Source: Porphyromonas gingivalis ATCC 33277
Lineage (GTDB): Bacteria > Bacteroidota > Bacteroidia > Bacteroidales > Porphyromonadaceae
Assembly: GCF_000010505.1 (NCBI RefSeq)
Contig: NC_010729.1
Span: 1,557,501-1,621,500 of the forward strand
Reading direction: 5' to 3'
DNA length: 64,000 nucleotides
The number at the start of each line of letters is the position of its first letter. Position 1 is the first letter of the stretch. Shown here piece by piece: positions 48,935 to 58,741 of the stretch. A model generated the notes under the pieces. The model did no database searches, was not told where the DNA came from, and saw only the letters and a program-made list of their open reading frames with translations. The position numbers and the translations under genes are program-made.

Positions 48935-50878
48935 ATGAGATACGGATTTATGAAGGTCGCAGCAGCTGTTCCTTTTGTGAAAGTGGCCGATTGCGAATAC
49001 AATATCGAGCGGATCGACCGCATGGTACACGAGGCCGATACCAAAGGTGTAGAGATAATGACGTTCCCCGAATTGAGCATAACGGGCTATTCATGCGGTG
49101 ACTTGTTTTTCCAGCCTTTCCTACAAGAACGAGCCAACGAAGCCTTGTGCCGATTGGTGGAGCAAACTGCCAATACGACTGTCATGGTGATAGTGGGGAT
49201 GCCGCTGCGCGTGGAAGAAAAGCTGTTCAACTCGGCTGTGGTATTCCAGCAGGGAAAGATACTCGGTGCCATCCCCAAAACTTACCTGCCGAACTATCGC
49301 GAATTTCAGGAGGCTCGCTGGTTCTCACCGGCTCATACCCTGCAGTACTCGACCATCAGTATCGGTCAGCACAGCGTACCCATCGGGCGGAACCTCATAT
49401 TCAAATGTGGCACCGTGGGTGTCGGCATAGAGATTTGTGAGGATATGTGGACGCCTTTCACTCCGGGTACACGTCTCTGCCTATATGGAGCAGAGGTGAT
49501 CTTCAACCTCTCCTCCAGCAATGAAAATGCAGGCAAACATTCTTACTTGAGATCGCTTATCAGCGGCCTTTCTTCACAGGGCATCTGTGCTTATGTATAT
49601 GCCAGCAGCGGATACGGCGAAAGCTCCACGGATATCGTCTTCACCGGCAAAGCCTTTATTGCCGAGGCCGGAGAGATCGTGGAGGAGATGGAACGATTCC
49701 GCTATGAGGAAAGGATGATCATCAGCGATATAGATGTTTCGCGTATTCAGACGGAGCGGCTTATCAATAGCAGCTTCAAGGCTGCCGTTACCTTCCACAC
49801 CCATGACGAAAAGTTCAATCAGCTGCCCTTCAAACTACGTAGCCGGCAGGAGTCTCTCCCGATGACGCGCCGTGTGGATCGCAACCCCTTCATGCCGGAG
49901 GACAAGGATCGCAAGGAGCGTTCGCGCGAGATGATCAATATCCAAGTGTGCGGTCTCATGCAACGCCTGCTACACATGGGTGCGGAGCACGCCGTAATCG
50001 GGATTTCGGGCGGACTCGACTCTGCACTGGCACTGATCGTCTGTGCACAGGCATTCGACCGGCTGGATTTGCCCCGTAAGAACATCATTGCCGTTACGAT
50101 GCCGGGGTTCGGAACTTCCGATCGTACTTATCGGAACGCCTTTGCTCTGATGGAGGCCATCGGCGTGACGATCAAAGAGATAGACATCAAGGAGGCTTGT
50201 CTCCGACACTTCGAAGCCATAGGACATAATCCGGAGGTGCAGGATACGACCTTCGAGAATACGCAAGCTCGCGAGCGGACACAGATACTGATGAATCTGG
50301 CCAATATATACAACGCTCCAGTTATAGGCACGGGTGATCTGTCCGAACTGGCTCTCGGATGGGTAACGTACAATGGCGATCATATGTCCATGTATGCCGT
50401 CAATGCAGGGATAGCCAAGACTACGGTACAGATTCTCGTCGATCATATAGCGCATAGAGGCTGGCTGGATGAGGCAGCTTCGGCTGTTTTGCTGGACATC
50501 GTCCGTACTCCCATCAGTCCCGAGCTCAAGCCTGTGGGACAGGATGGAAATATCAGCCAGAAGACGGAAGATCTGGTCGGGCCATACGAATTGCACGACT
50601 TCTTCATCTACCATTTCCTCCACAATGAATACAAGCCCTCGAAGATCTACTACCTCGCCGGTGTAGCTTTCAAGGGGATCTATACCAAGGCGGAGATCAA
50701 GAAATGGATGATGGTATTCTTCCGTCGTTTCTTCGCTCAGCAGTACAAACGTAATTGTATGCCGGATGGGCCAAAAGTAAGCTGCATCAGTCTGTCGCCC
50801 CGCGGAGCATGGCGTATGGCCAGCGATGCCAGCAGTGCGCTCTGGTTAGACGAAATAGCCAAGTTCGAAACGGATTGA
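48935..50878 (+). CDS. nadE: NAD(+) synthetase, glutamine-hydrolysing
   Basis: 647 residues, the long form. The N-terminal nitrilase-type glutaminase (residues ~1-290) has the Glu in TFPELSITGYSCGDL, a Lys in IPKTYLPNYREF and the nucleophile Cys168 in EICEDMW. The C-terminal ATP-pyrophosphatase domain carries the P-loop GISGGLDSALALIV (near residue 355) and TGDLSELALGWVTYNGDHMSMY. It amidates nicotinate-adenine dinucleotide using glutamine, the last step to NAD+. The start could be MKV at residue 6. An IS copy begins 8 nt after the stop. Confidence 0.96.
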   Translation: MRYGFMKVAAAVPFVKVADCEYNIERIDRMVHEADTKGVEIMTFPELSITGYSCGDLFFQPFLQERANEALCRLVEQTANTTVMVIVGMPLRVEEKLFNSAVVFQQGKILGAIPKTYLPNYREFQEARWFSPAHTLQYSTISIGQHSVPIGRNLIFKCGTVGVGIEICEDMWTPFTPGTRLCLYGAEVIFNLSSSNENAGKHSYLRSLISGLSSQGICAYVYASSGYGESSTDIVFTGKAFIAEAGEIVEEMERFRYEERMIISDIDVSRIQTERLINSSFKAAVTFHTHDEKFNQLPFKLRSRQESLPMTRRVDRNPFMPEDKDRKERSREMINIQVCGLMQRLLHMGAEHAVIGISGGLDSALALIVCAQAFDRLDLPRKNIIAVTMPGFGTSDRTYRNAFALMEAIGVTIKEIDIKEACLRHFEAIGHNPEVQDTTFENTQARERTQILMNLANIYNAPVIGTGDLSELALGWVTYNGDHMSMYAVNAGIAKTTVQILVDHIAHRGWLDEAASAVLLDIVRTPISPELKPVGQDGNISQKTEDLVGPYELHDFFIYHFLHNEYKPSKIYYLAGVAFKGIYTKAEIKKWMMVFFRRFFAQQYKRNCMPDGPKVSCISLSPRGAWRMASDASSALWLDEIAKFETD

Positions 50879-50885
50879 TCTTTTG

Positions 50886-52225
50886 GAGACCTTTGCACGG
50901 CGATTGGTGTGTATTTTGTTTGTTAATTCATTGTATAATAGGGAGTTATTTTGTATATTTGAGCATTAAAAACAGCATAATATTCCTCCCATGGCATACC
51001 AATCCAAGAATACCGATGAGCATGTAACATTTGCAGACGCACTCCTTTCAAAGCGTTATCGCAAAGCACAAAACGACTTCCTCAATCAGGTTGACACGCT
51101 TATCGATTGGCGTCCGATCAGGACGCTGATCAACAAGAAATACACGAAGCGACAAAATGCCATCGGTGCCCCGGCTTATGACGTGATTCTCTTATTCAAG
51201 ATGTTGCTTTTGGAGACATGGTACAACCTCAGTGATTGTGCTCTGGAGGAGCGCATCAATGATTCAATCACCTTTTCCCGATTCTTGGGGCTGAAGATGG
51301 AAGAGGTATCTCCCGACCACAGCACCATCAGTCGATTTCGTTCGGCACTGACAGAGTTGGGTCTCATGGACAAACTATTGGCGCAGTTTAACAAACAACT
51401 TTCGCGCCATCACATTTCGGTCAGGGAAGGGGTGCTTGTCGATGCAAGCCTTGTGGAGACGCCGCATAAACCCAACGGAAGCATTACGATTGAAGTCGCA
51501 GACGACAGGCAAGACAATCGGAGCGAGGCGGAAAAAGAGGCAGAGGAGGATTATCAAAAACAGGTTGTCCGCCGGCGTAAAGGGACGGATGAAGAAGCCC
51601 GTTGGGTGTACAAACAAAAGCGTTATCACTACGGATACAAAAAGCATTGTCTGACCAATGTTCAAGGCATTGTTCAAAAGGTGATAACGACAGCAGCGAA
51701 CCGCAGTGACACGAAGGAGTTTATTCCGCTATTGCAGGGTGCAAACATACCTCAAGGTACAGCCGTCTTGGCGGACAAAGGATATGCTTGCGGGGAAAAT
51801 CGTTCCTACCTGCAAACCCATCACCTTCAAGACGGCATTATGCACAAGGCACAACGCAACAGGGCATTGACCGAGGAAGAGAAGCAACGAAACAAAGCAA
51901 TCGGTCCGATACGGAGCACCATCGAACGCACCTTTGGCAGTATTCGCCGGTGGTTTCATGGCGGACGATGTCGATACCGGGGACTTGCCAAGACCCATAC
52001 TCAAAACATTCTTGAAAGCATCGCCTTTAATTTATACAGAACCCCGGGGATAATTATGTCCTCATCCGTAGGATAAGGCATAACCACCCTTGAGGAGCTC
52101 GTGCAAGTAGCTCCTCAAAGGGGGGATTTACAACTACTTTCACTCCTTACTGCCACCCTTTTCCCTCCCTCCGTTTTATGCCAAGAACTCCTCTTCCCTC
52201 CACCTCCTTATTTTTCAAAGGTCTC
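50886..52225 (+). mobile_element. IS5-family insertion sequence, IS1126-like, copy 3
   Basis: About 1340 bp with ends GAGACCTTTGCA and (T)TCAAAGGTCTC (one or two changes at the right end) and a perfect 6-bp duplication CTTTTG (50880-50885, 52226-52231). The last ~60 nt before the right end differ from copies 1 and 2 (CCCTTTTCCCTCCCTCCG). It lies directly after nadE and did not damage it. Confidence 0.93.
50991..52076 (+). CDS. IS5-family transposase (IS1126-like), copy 3
   Basis: 361 residues, intact. Differs from the other copies at DRQDNRSEAEKEA and VVRRRKG. All DDE motif regions are present. Confidence 0.95.
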   Translation: MAYQSKNTDEHVTFADALLSKRYRKAQNDFLNQVDTLIDWRPIRTLINKKYTKRQNAIGAPAYDVILLFKMLLLETWYNLSDCALEERINDSITFSRFLGLKMEEVSPDHSTISRFRSALTELGLMDKLLAQFNKQLSRHHISVREGVLVDASLVETPHKPNGSITIEVADDRQDNRSEAEKEAEEDYQKQVVRRRKGTDEEARWVYKQKRYHYGYKKHCLTNVQGIVQKVITTAANRSDTKEFIPLLQGANIPQGTAVLADKGYACGENRSYLQTHHLQDGIMHKAQRNRALTEEEKQRNKAIGPIRSTIERTFGSIRRWFHGGRCRYRGLAKTHTQNILESIAFNLYRTPGIIMSSSVG

Positions 52226-52250
52226 CTTTTGGAGGTATCCGCTCGGAAAT

Positions 52251-52305
52251 AAAAAGACGGAGGCAGTGTCTTTAGTATTTGGACACTGCCTCCGTCTTTT
52301 TTCCT
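52251..52305. terminator. Strong bidirectional terminator
   Basis: AAAAAGACGGAGGCAGTGTC pairs with GGACACTGCCTCCGTCTTTTTT around about 10 nt. It lies ~110 nt past the carB stop, so it most likely ends the carB transcript, and it also separates the IS on the plus strand. Confidence 0.85.
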
Positions 52306-52415
52306 CCATGGAAGTGAGGAGAGAGAAGAGAATGCTGCAAGTGCGTCGGCCTTATGACCGGATTTACAAAGGCTCTCTCGAATTTACAATCGACACTCTC
52401 AACAAGAAAAAGCGA

Positions 52416-55400
52416 CTACTTGTATTCAGCCCAACTCTTGATGCGAATATCCTCAGGGCTATGTTTGCAGAATGCCGTGATGAAGGCAGAAGCCAAACGA
52501 GCATTTGTAACCAGCGGGATATTCAGGTCGATGGCTGCACGGCGGAGTTTATAACCATTGGTCAGTTCTCCTGCGGTAAGATTCTTGTTGATATTGACCA
52601 CAAGCTCGATCTCACGATTGTGAAGCAATTCCAGAGCTTGAGGCTGTCCGTTCTCGCTCGGCCAGAACACTTTGGTCGATTCGATTCCGTTCTCTCTGAG
52701 AAAATTGTGCGTTCCCTCCGTGGCATAGATCTTATACCCTTTGGCTGCAAGCATGGTCGTAGCATCGAGCATATCCACTTTTTGCTTATAGCCTCCGGTA
52801 GATAAGAGTACACTCTTCTGAGGAATGCGATAGCCCACCGAAAGCATACTCTTCAGTACAGCCTCGTCCGTATCATCCGCTATACAGCCTACCTCTCCGG
52901 TACTGGTCATATCCACACCCAAGACAGGGTCGGCCTTTTGCAAGCGGGTGAAGGAGAACTGCGAGGCCTTGATACCGACATAGTCCAGATCGAACTCGCT
53001 CTTGTTCGGCTTCTCTACCGGCAGGCCGAGCATGATACGTGTGGCCAATTCGATAAAGTTGATCTTGAGCACCTTGCTCACGAAGGGGAAGCTGCGCGAA
53101 GCACGCAGATTGCACTCGATCACCTTAATATCGTTACCCTTGGCAAGGAACTGGATATTGAAGGGGCCTGATATTTTCAGAGCTTTTGCTATCTCACGAC
53201 TGATCCGTTTGATTCGGCGGACAGTCTCTACATACAATTTCTGTGCAGGGAACTGGATAGTGGCATCACCCGAGTGCACACCTGCAAATTCGATATGCTC
53301 GCTGATCGCATAGGCTATGATCTCACCATCACGCGCCACGGCATCCATCTCGACCTCCTTGGCATGCTCGATAAACTGGCTGACAACGACAGGATGTTGC
53401 TTGGACACATTGGCAGCCAATTCGAGGAAACGATGAAGTTCTTCATCATTGGAGCACACATTCATAGCTGCACCGGAAAGGACGTAACTCGGACGAACCA
53501 AAACGGGATAACCGACTTCGGCAACGAATCCATCAATGTCGTCCATCGAAGAAAGCTCCTGCCAACGGGGCTGATCGATACCCAATTTATCCAACATGGC
53601 CGAGAATTTATGACGATCCTCGGCATTGTCAATACTCTGTGCGGAAGTACCCAAGATGGGCACATGCTGTTCATCGAGACGAACTGCAAGGTTGTTCGGG
53701 ATTTGTCCCCCTGTGGAAACAATAACGCCATGAGGATTTTCCAGTTCAAGAATATCCATTACGCGCTCGAATGTCAGTTCGTCGAAGTAGAGCCTGTCAC
53801 TAATATCATAGTCCGTACTCACCGTCTCGGGATTATAGTTGATCATGACGGAGCGATAGCCTTCCTTACGGATGGTAGCCAGAGCATTGACACCACACCA
53901 GTCAAACTCCACCGAGCTACCGATACGGTATGCACCCGAACCGAGTACAACTACGGAACGCTTGTCGTTCTCATAGGCTACATCATGACGATCGCCACTA
54001 TACGTCAGGTAGAGATAGTTCGTATGAGCAGGATACTCCGCTGCAAGCGTATCGATACGCTTGACCACCGGTAAGATTCCCAGCTCCTTTCGCATGGCAC
54101 GTACCTGATTGGCTGCGCTTTCCATCGAAGTAGCATCCGGCTTGAGTACAGCACGAGCTACTTGAAAATCGGAAAACCCGCGCAATTTGGCCTCAGCCAA
54201 AAGAGCAGGTGAAAGATCTTCGAGCTTGTCGAACTCTTCCATTTCCTCTGCAAGGGTAACGATACCATAGAGTTTTTCCAGAAACCAGCGATCGATCTTA
54301 GTCAGTTCATGTATTTTATCTACCGTGTAACCTTGACGGAATGCCTTGCTTATGACGAAAATGCGTCTGTCGGTCGGCTCATTCAGAGCCTTGTCTATAT
54401 TGGGAATCACGAGCTCTTTGTTCTCTACGAAACCGTGCATGCCCTGACCGATCATACGCAATCCCTTCTGGATAGCCTCCTCGAAGGTGCGACCGATGGC
54501 CATAACCTCTCCGACAGACTTCATAGAAGAACCTAATTGGCGACTTACACCGTGGAATTTACCCAAGTCCCAACGGGGAATTTTGCAGACCACATAGTCA
54601 AGAGCCGGCTCGAAGAAAGCCGAAGTAGTCTGTGTCACCGAGTTTTTGAGGTCGAACAAGCCGTAACCCAACCCTAACTTGGCAGCGACGAAAGCGAGAG
54701 GATAACCCGTTGCCTTGGATGCCAAAGCAGACGAACGGCTCAGACGAGCATTTACTTCGATGACGCGGTAGTCCTCGCTATCGGGATCGAGTGCATACTG
54801 CACATTGCATTCTCCGACAATACCGATGTGGCGAATGATCCGAATGGCCAGCTCGCGGAGTTTGTGATATTCACTGTTGGTGAGTGTCTGCGAGGGAGCG
54901 ATGACGATACTCTCTCCCGTATGGATGCCGAGAGGATCGAAATTCTCCATATTGCACACGGTGATACAATTGTCGAAACGGTCGCGTACAACTTCATATT
55001 CTACCTCTTTCCAGCCTTTGAGGCTCTTCTCCACAAGAACTTGAGGGCTGAAAGAAAAAGCTTTTTCACAAAGGATATTCAGTTCGTCTTCGTCGTCGCA
55101 GAAACCGCTACCCAAACCGCCTAAGGCATAAGCAGCGCGAATAATGACGGGATAGCCCAATTCGCGAGCAGCTTTGCGCGCTTCCTCCACGCTTTCTACA
55201 GCTTGGCTCTGGATCGTTTTCACGTTGATCTCATCGAGCTTGCGAACAAAAAGTTCGCGATCCTCGGTATCCATGATAGCTTGTACAGGCGTACCGAGTA
55301 CTTCTACCCCATACTTTTCCAAGACACCGCTTCGATACAATTCGACTCCACAGTTCAGAGCTGTCTGACCACCGAATGCCAAGAGAATCCCATCGGGACG

Positions 55401-55643
55401 TTCTTTCTCAATAACTTTCTCTACGAAATAAGGCGTTACGGGCAGGAAATATATTTCGTCGGCTATCCCTTCGGACGTTTGGACTGTGGCAATATTCGGA
55501 TTGACGAGCACCGTCCTGATACCTTCTTCGCGAATGGCTTTCAACGCCTGAGAACCGGAATAATCGAATTCACCGGCTTCCCCTATTTTAAGTGCGCCCG
55601 AACCGAGCAGCAGTACCTTCTTTATTTTGCTCTTGTCTATCAT
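52416..55643 (-). CDS. carB: Carbamoyl-phosphate synthase, large subunit
   Basis: 1075 residues, the two-half ATP-grasp synthetase that makes carbamoyl phosphate from bicarbonate, ammonia and 2 ATP for pyrimidines (and arginine where present). The N-half starts KKVLLLGSGALKIGEAGEFDYSG, with IRAAYALGGLGSG; the C-half has VVLGSGAYRIGSSVEFDWC and VRPSYVLSGAAMNV. The last 130 residues form the MGS-like regulatory domain (YATEGTHNFLRENG). It lies 18 nt downstream of carA. Normal length. Confidence 0.97.
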   Translation of the reverse strand: MIDKSKIKKVLLLGSGALKIGEAGEFDYSGSQALKAIREEGIRTVLVNPNIATVQTSEGIADEIYFLPVTPYFVEKVIEKERPDGILLAFGGQTALNCGVELYRSGVLEKYGVEVLGTPVQAIMDTEDRELFVRKLDEINVKTIQSQAVESVEEARKAARELGYPVIIRAAYALGGLGSGFCDDEDELNILCEKAFSFSPQVLVEKSLKGWKEVEYEVVRDRFDNCITVCNMENFDPLGIHTGESIVIAPSQTLTNSEYHKLRELAIRIIRHIGIVGECNVQYALDPDSEDYRVIEVNARLSRSSALASKATGYPLAFVAAKLGLGYGLFDLKNSVTQTTSAFFEPALDYVVCKIPRWDLGKFHGVSRQLGSSMKSVGEVMAIGRTFEEAIQKGLRMIGQGMHGFVENKELVIPNIDKALNEPTDRRIFVISKAFRQGYTVDKIHELTKIDRWFLEKLYGIVTLAEEMEEFDKLEDLSPALLAEAKLRGFSDFQVARAVLKPDATSMESAANQVRAMRKELGILPVVKRIDTLAAEYPAHTNYLYLTYSGDRHDVAYENDKRSVVVLGSGAYRIGSSVEFDWCGVNALATIRKEGYRSVMINYNPETVSTDYDISDRLYFDELTFERVMDILELENPHGVIVSTGGQIPNNLAVRLDEQHVPILGTSAQSIDNAEDRHKFSAMLDKLGIDQPRWQELSSMDDIDGFVAEVGYPVLVRPSYVLSGAAMNVCSNDEELHRFLELAANVSKQHPVVVSQFIEHAKEVEMDAVARDGEIIAYAISEHIEFAGVHSGDATIQFPAQKLYVETVRRIKRISREIAKALKISGPFNIQFLAKGNDIKVIECNLRASRSFPFVSKVLKINFIELATRIMLGLPVEKPNKSEFDLDYVGIKASQFSFTRLQKADPVLGVDMTSTGEVGCIADDTDEAVLKSMLSVGYRIPQKSVLLSTGGYKQKVDMLDATTMLAAKGYKIYATEGTHNFLRENGIESTKVFWPSENGQPQALELLHNREIELVVNINKNLTAGELTNGYKLRRAAIDLNIPLVTNARLASAFITAFCKHSPEDIRIKSWAEYK

Positions 55644-55661
55644 ATTCGTATGCTACTTTGC

Positions 55662-56735
55662 TTAGAGGTTTTTCAAGAATTCATCGAAAATGAACATTGT
55701 ATCTACAGGGCCACCGCATGCTTCGGGATGAAACTGTGCAGAGAAGAAAGGCTTGCTCTTGTGGCGAATACCTTCGTTCGTGCCATCATTCAGGTTGATA
55801 TAAAGCTCCTCCCAATCACTTCCGAGAGATGCCGGATCTACAGCAAATCCGTGATTCTGGCTCGTTATATAGCACTTATTAGTGCCTACCTCACGTACCG
55901 GCTGGTTGTGACTGCGGTGTCCGTATTTGAGCTTGAAGATGCTTGCGCCGGCAGCTTTCGCCAAAAGCTGATTGCCCATGCAAATACCGCAGATAGGTTT
56001 GTCGCCGGCCACAGCCCGACGAATATGTTCCACTGTGACGCTGCACATATTGGGGTCGCCCGGGCCGTTGCTGATGAAGAGACCGTCGTATGCTATTCGA
56101 TGAAAGTCGTAATCCCATGGTACACGGTAGAGCGTTATATCTTCACGGAGAAGCGAGCGAATAATGTTGTCCTTCACTCCACAATCGACGAGTACCACCT
56201 TTTTGCTTCCAGTGCCGTAGACGATTACTTCACGACAAGAAGCCTCCGCTACCTGATTGACTGTGTAAGGATCGGCGAAGACAATGTCTTCGCCTCCTTC
56301 GAGAATTATCTTTCCTTTCATCGAACCGTGTTCGCGGAGGTGCTTGGCCAATGCCCTCGTGTCGATCCCCGTCAGACCGAATACCTGCTCACGTTTGAGC
56401 CAATCGCCAAGGCTTTCGACAGCATTCCAGTGACTATAAGAATGGGAATAGTCGGACACAACGATTCCTTCCATGTGTATTCTGTCGCTTTCCATAAAGC
56501 AAGACACGCCGTTTGGCTCAGCTGCTTTCATCGGAACGCCATAATTGCCCACCAAAGGATAGGTCATAACCATGATTTGTCCGCGATAACTCGGATCCGT
56601 CAGACTCTCCACATAGCCGGTCATAGCCGTATTGAAAACGACCTCTCCGGCCACAGCACGTTCGCAACCGAAAGAATAGCCTTCGAAACGGCTACCATCG
56701 TCCAATATCAATGTCGCTTTTCTTTGCTCTCTCAT
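55662..56735 (-). CDS. carA: Carbamoyl-phosphate synthase, small (glutaminase) subunit
   Basis: 357 residues. The N-terminal CPSase_sm domain begins KATLILDDGSRFEGYSFG and contains NTAMTGYVESLTDPSYRGQI. The class-I glutaminase half has GDKPICGICMGNQLLAKAAG with the nucleophile Cys, HNQPVREVG, and the His/Glu pair in AQFHPEACGG. It hydrolyses glutamine and channels ammonia to CarB. It lies between the PurF-like gene (33-nt gap) and carB in one operon. Confidence 0.97.
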   Translation of the reverse strand: MREQRKATLILDDGSRFEGYSFGCERAVAGEVVFNTAMTGYVESLTDPSYRGQIMVMTYPLVGNYGVPMKAAEPNGVSCFMESDRIHMEGIVVSDYSHSYSHWNAVESLGDWLKREQVFGLTGIDTRALAKHLREHGSMKGKIILEGGEDIVFADPYTVNQVAEASCREVIVYGTGSKKVVLVDCGVKDNIIRSLLREDITLYRVPWDYDFHRIAYDGLFISNGPGDPNMCSVTVEHIRRAVAGDKPICGICMGNQLLAKAAGASIFKLKYGHRSHNQPVREVGTNKCYITSQNHGFAVDPASLGSDWEELYINLNDGTNEGIRHKSKPFFSAQFHPEACGGPVDTMFIFDEFLKNL

Positions 56736-56768
56736 ACGTTCTTAATACTCTTTCGATTCTGGAAATAA

Positions 56769-58652
56769 TTATTTGCCATAGTCCTCTTCCATGTAGCTGA
56801 TAAAAGCTTCATTTACCAAATGAGCACCTCCGGGTGTCGGATAATCGCCGGAGAAATACCAGTCTCCCGGATGATTCGGTATCGCCTGATGCAAGCCTTC
56901 CAAACTTTGATATACAATCTCCACCTTGGCACGCACGCCTTCCGGCTTCAATAGCTCTACCATCTTGGCTGAAATCTCCTCGGCCGTGAAAGGCTTATAG
57001 ATAGTCTTAACGACATTTTCGACCTCCTGTCCGGAACTCAACTTCCGAAGCTCTAAAGCTTTTGCATAGGCATCGTGCAACACTTGCTCCATACCGCGCT
57101 CCTGAAGAAGTGCCACAGCGGAGCGGAAAGCGACAAATTCGCGCATCTTACGCATATCGATACCATAGTAGTCCGGATAACGAATCTGCGGAGAGCTGGA
57201 AACAATGACGATCTTCTTAGGTTGCAACCTATCCATGATACCGATGATGCTCTGCCGCAGAGTAGTCCCACGGACGATACTGTCATCGATCACGACCAAA
57301 TTGTCTACGCCGGCTTGTACCGTGCCATAGGTAATATCATAGACATGAGCCGCCAAATCGTTGCGGCTATTGCCTTCCGTAATAAAAGTTCTGAGCTTGA
57401 TGTCTTTGATCGCCACCTTCTCCGACCGAACCTTTCGTCCTAGAATCTCACGCAACTTGGCTTCACTCATATTCGGGTTCTCGCGAATCTCTCGAATCTT
57501 GCATTCATCCAAATAATGATCTATGCCCTCCAACATACCATAATATGCCACTTCGGCTGTATTCGGGATGAATGAAAAGACAGTATGGGAGATGTCGTAA
57601 TCGATCGCTCGGAGGATGCGTTCCGAAAGCAGATACCCCAGAGCCTTTCTCTCACGATATATATCCTGATCACTGCCACGAGAGAAATAGATACGCTCGA
57701 ACGAACAGGCCTGATAATTCTTAGGCTCCAAGATACGCTCGATACGAGGTTCTCCCTTGCTATTGACAAAGATAGCTTCTCCGGGTATCAACTCCCGAAC
57801 GGCATCTGCCGACAGATTCATCACAGTTTGGATAACGGGACGCTCCGAGGCCGTGACCACGATCTCATCGTCTATATAATAGAATGCAGGTCGGATGCCC
57901 CAAGGATCGCGCACGGCATAGCTCTCTCCACTTCCGGTGAGGCCACACATGACATATCCGCCATCCCAGAAGGGACTACACTTCTTGAGCACATTGGACA
58001 AATCGATACGCTCTTCTATAAAATGCGTGATGTCCATTCCTTTCAGATTCTGTTCTTTCCCGATACGGAACAAACGCTCCACCTCGCGATCCAGACGATG
58101 ACCGATTTGCTCCAGCAGGATATGCGTATCGGACATATTGCGCGGATGCTGTCCGACAGAGGTAATTTCGTCGAAGATGCCATCCACATTGGTCAGATTG
58201 AAATTGCCGCAAATGGACAAGCACTTGGCACGCCAGTTGCTGCGGCGTATCATCGGATGGACGAAAGTCAGACCGCTCTTTCCGGTAGTGCTGTAGCGCA
58301 AGTGTCCCATGTAGCACTCTCCGGCATACGGTATCTGAGAGGCAGCAAATTCGGCATCGCCCAACTCTTCTCGAGAATAAGCCTGAAAATCCTTGTGTAC
58401 CGAGTCGAATATCTCCGAGATGGCATTTGCCCCAAGTGCTCTTTCTCTGAAGAGGTATTCTTCTCCGGGACGGCTATTGAGCTTCACCACAGCGAGCCCG
58501 GCACCTTCCTGACCTCGATTGTGCTGCTTCTCCATCAGGAGGTATAGCTTGTTCAGGCCATACATCCATGTGCCATACTTATCGTGATAATAACTCAGCG
58601 GTTTGCGCAGTCGCACCATGGCGATACCGCATTCATGTTTCAGAGGTTCCAT
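56769..58652 (-). CDS. PurF-like class-II glutamine amidotransferase/phosphoribosyltransferase
   Basis: 627 residues, longer than a typical PurF (~470-510). The N-terminal Ntn glutaminase starts with a 7-residue leader before Cys8 (KHECGIAMVRL), has RGQEGAGLAVV, GHLRYSTTGKSG and SICGNFNLTN. The C-terminal part has a PRPP site VVIDDSIVRGTTLRQSI. This supports amidophosphoribosyltransferase chemistry (first step of purine synthesis). Extra sequence lies in the glutaminase and at the C-terminus (QSLEGLHQAIPNHPGDWYF). It heads the carA-carB operon, an odd partner for a purine enzyme. Confidence 0.85.
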   Translation of the reverse strand: MEPLKHECGIAMVRLRKPLSYYHDKYGTWMYGLNKLYLLMEKQHNRGQEGAGLAVVKLNSRPGEEYLFRERALGANAISEIFDSVHKDFQAYSREELGDAEFAASQIPYAGECYMGHLRYSTTGKSGLTFVHPMIRRSNWRAKCLSICGNFNLTNVDGIFDEITSVGQHPRNMSDTHILLEQIGHRLDREVERLFRIGKEQNLKGMDITHFIEERIDLSNVLKKCSPFWDGGYVMCGLTGSGESYAVRDPWGIRPAFYYIDDEIVVTASERPVIQTVMNLSADAVRELIPGEAIFVNSKGEPRIERILEPKNYQACSFERIYFSRGSDQDIYRERKALGYLLSERILRAIDYDISHTVFSFIPNTAEVAYYGMLEGIDHYLDECKIREIRENPNMSEAKLREILGRKVRSEKVAIKDIKLRTFITEGNSRNDLAAHVYDITYGTVQAGVDNLVVIDDSIVRGTTLRQSIIGIMDRLQPKKIVIVSSSPQIRYPDYYGIDMRKMREFVAFRSAVALLQERGMEQVLHDAYAKALELRKLSSGQEVENVVKTIYKPFTAEEISAKMVELLKPEGVRAKVEIVYQSLEGLHQAIPNHPGDWYFSGDYPTPGGAHLVNEAFISYMEEDYGK

Positions 58653-58672
58653 CTTGTTGTTCTATATGAGAA

Positions 58673-58727
58673 AATTGGCAACAGCCATACCTACCCATAT
58701 CGTAAGTCATGATCTCTGTTGCCAATT
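58673..58727. terminator. Hairpin between yidC and the PurF-like gene
   Basis: AATTGGCAACAG pairs with CTGTTGCCAATT around a 31-nt loop. No T-run. It may terminate or attenuate the upstream yidC/pyrG transcript. Confidence 0.5.
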
Positions 58728-58741
58728 CCATATCGTTCTGT

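Noticed and set aside
55203-56768. 521-codon ORF on the plus strand
   Set aside because: Antisense to carA and the 5' part of carB; no recognisable features.
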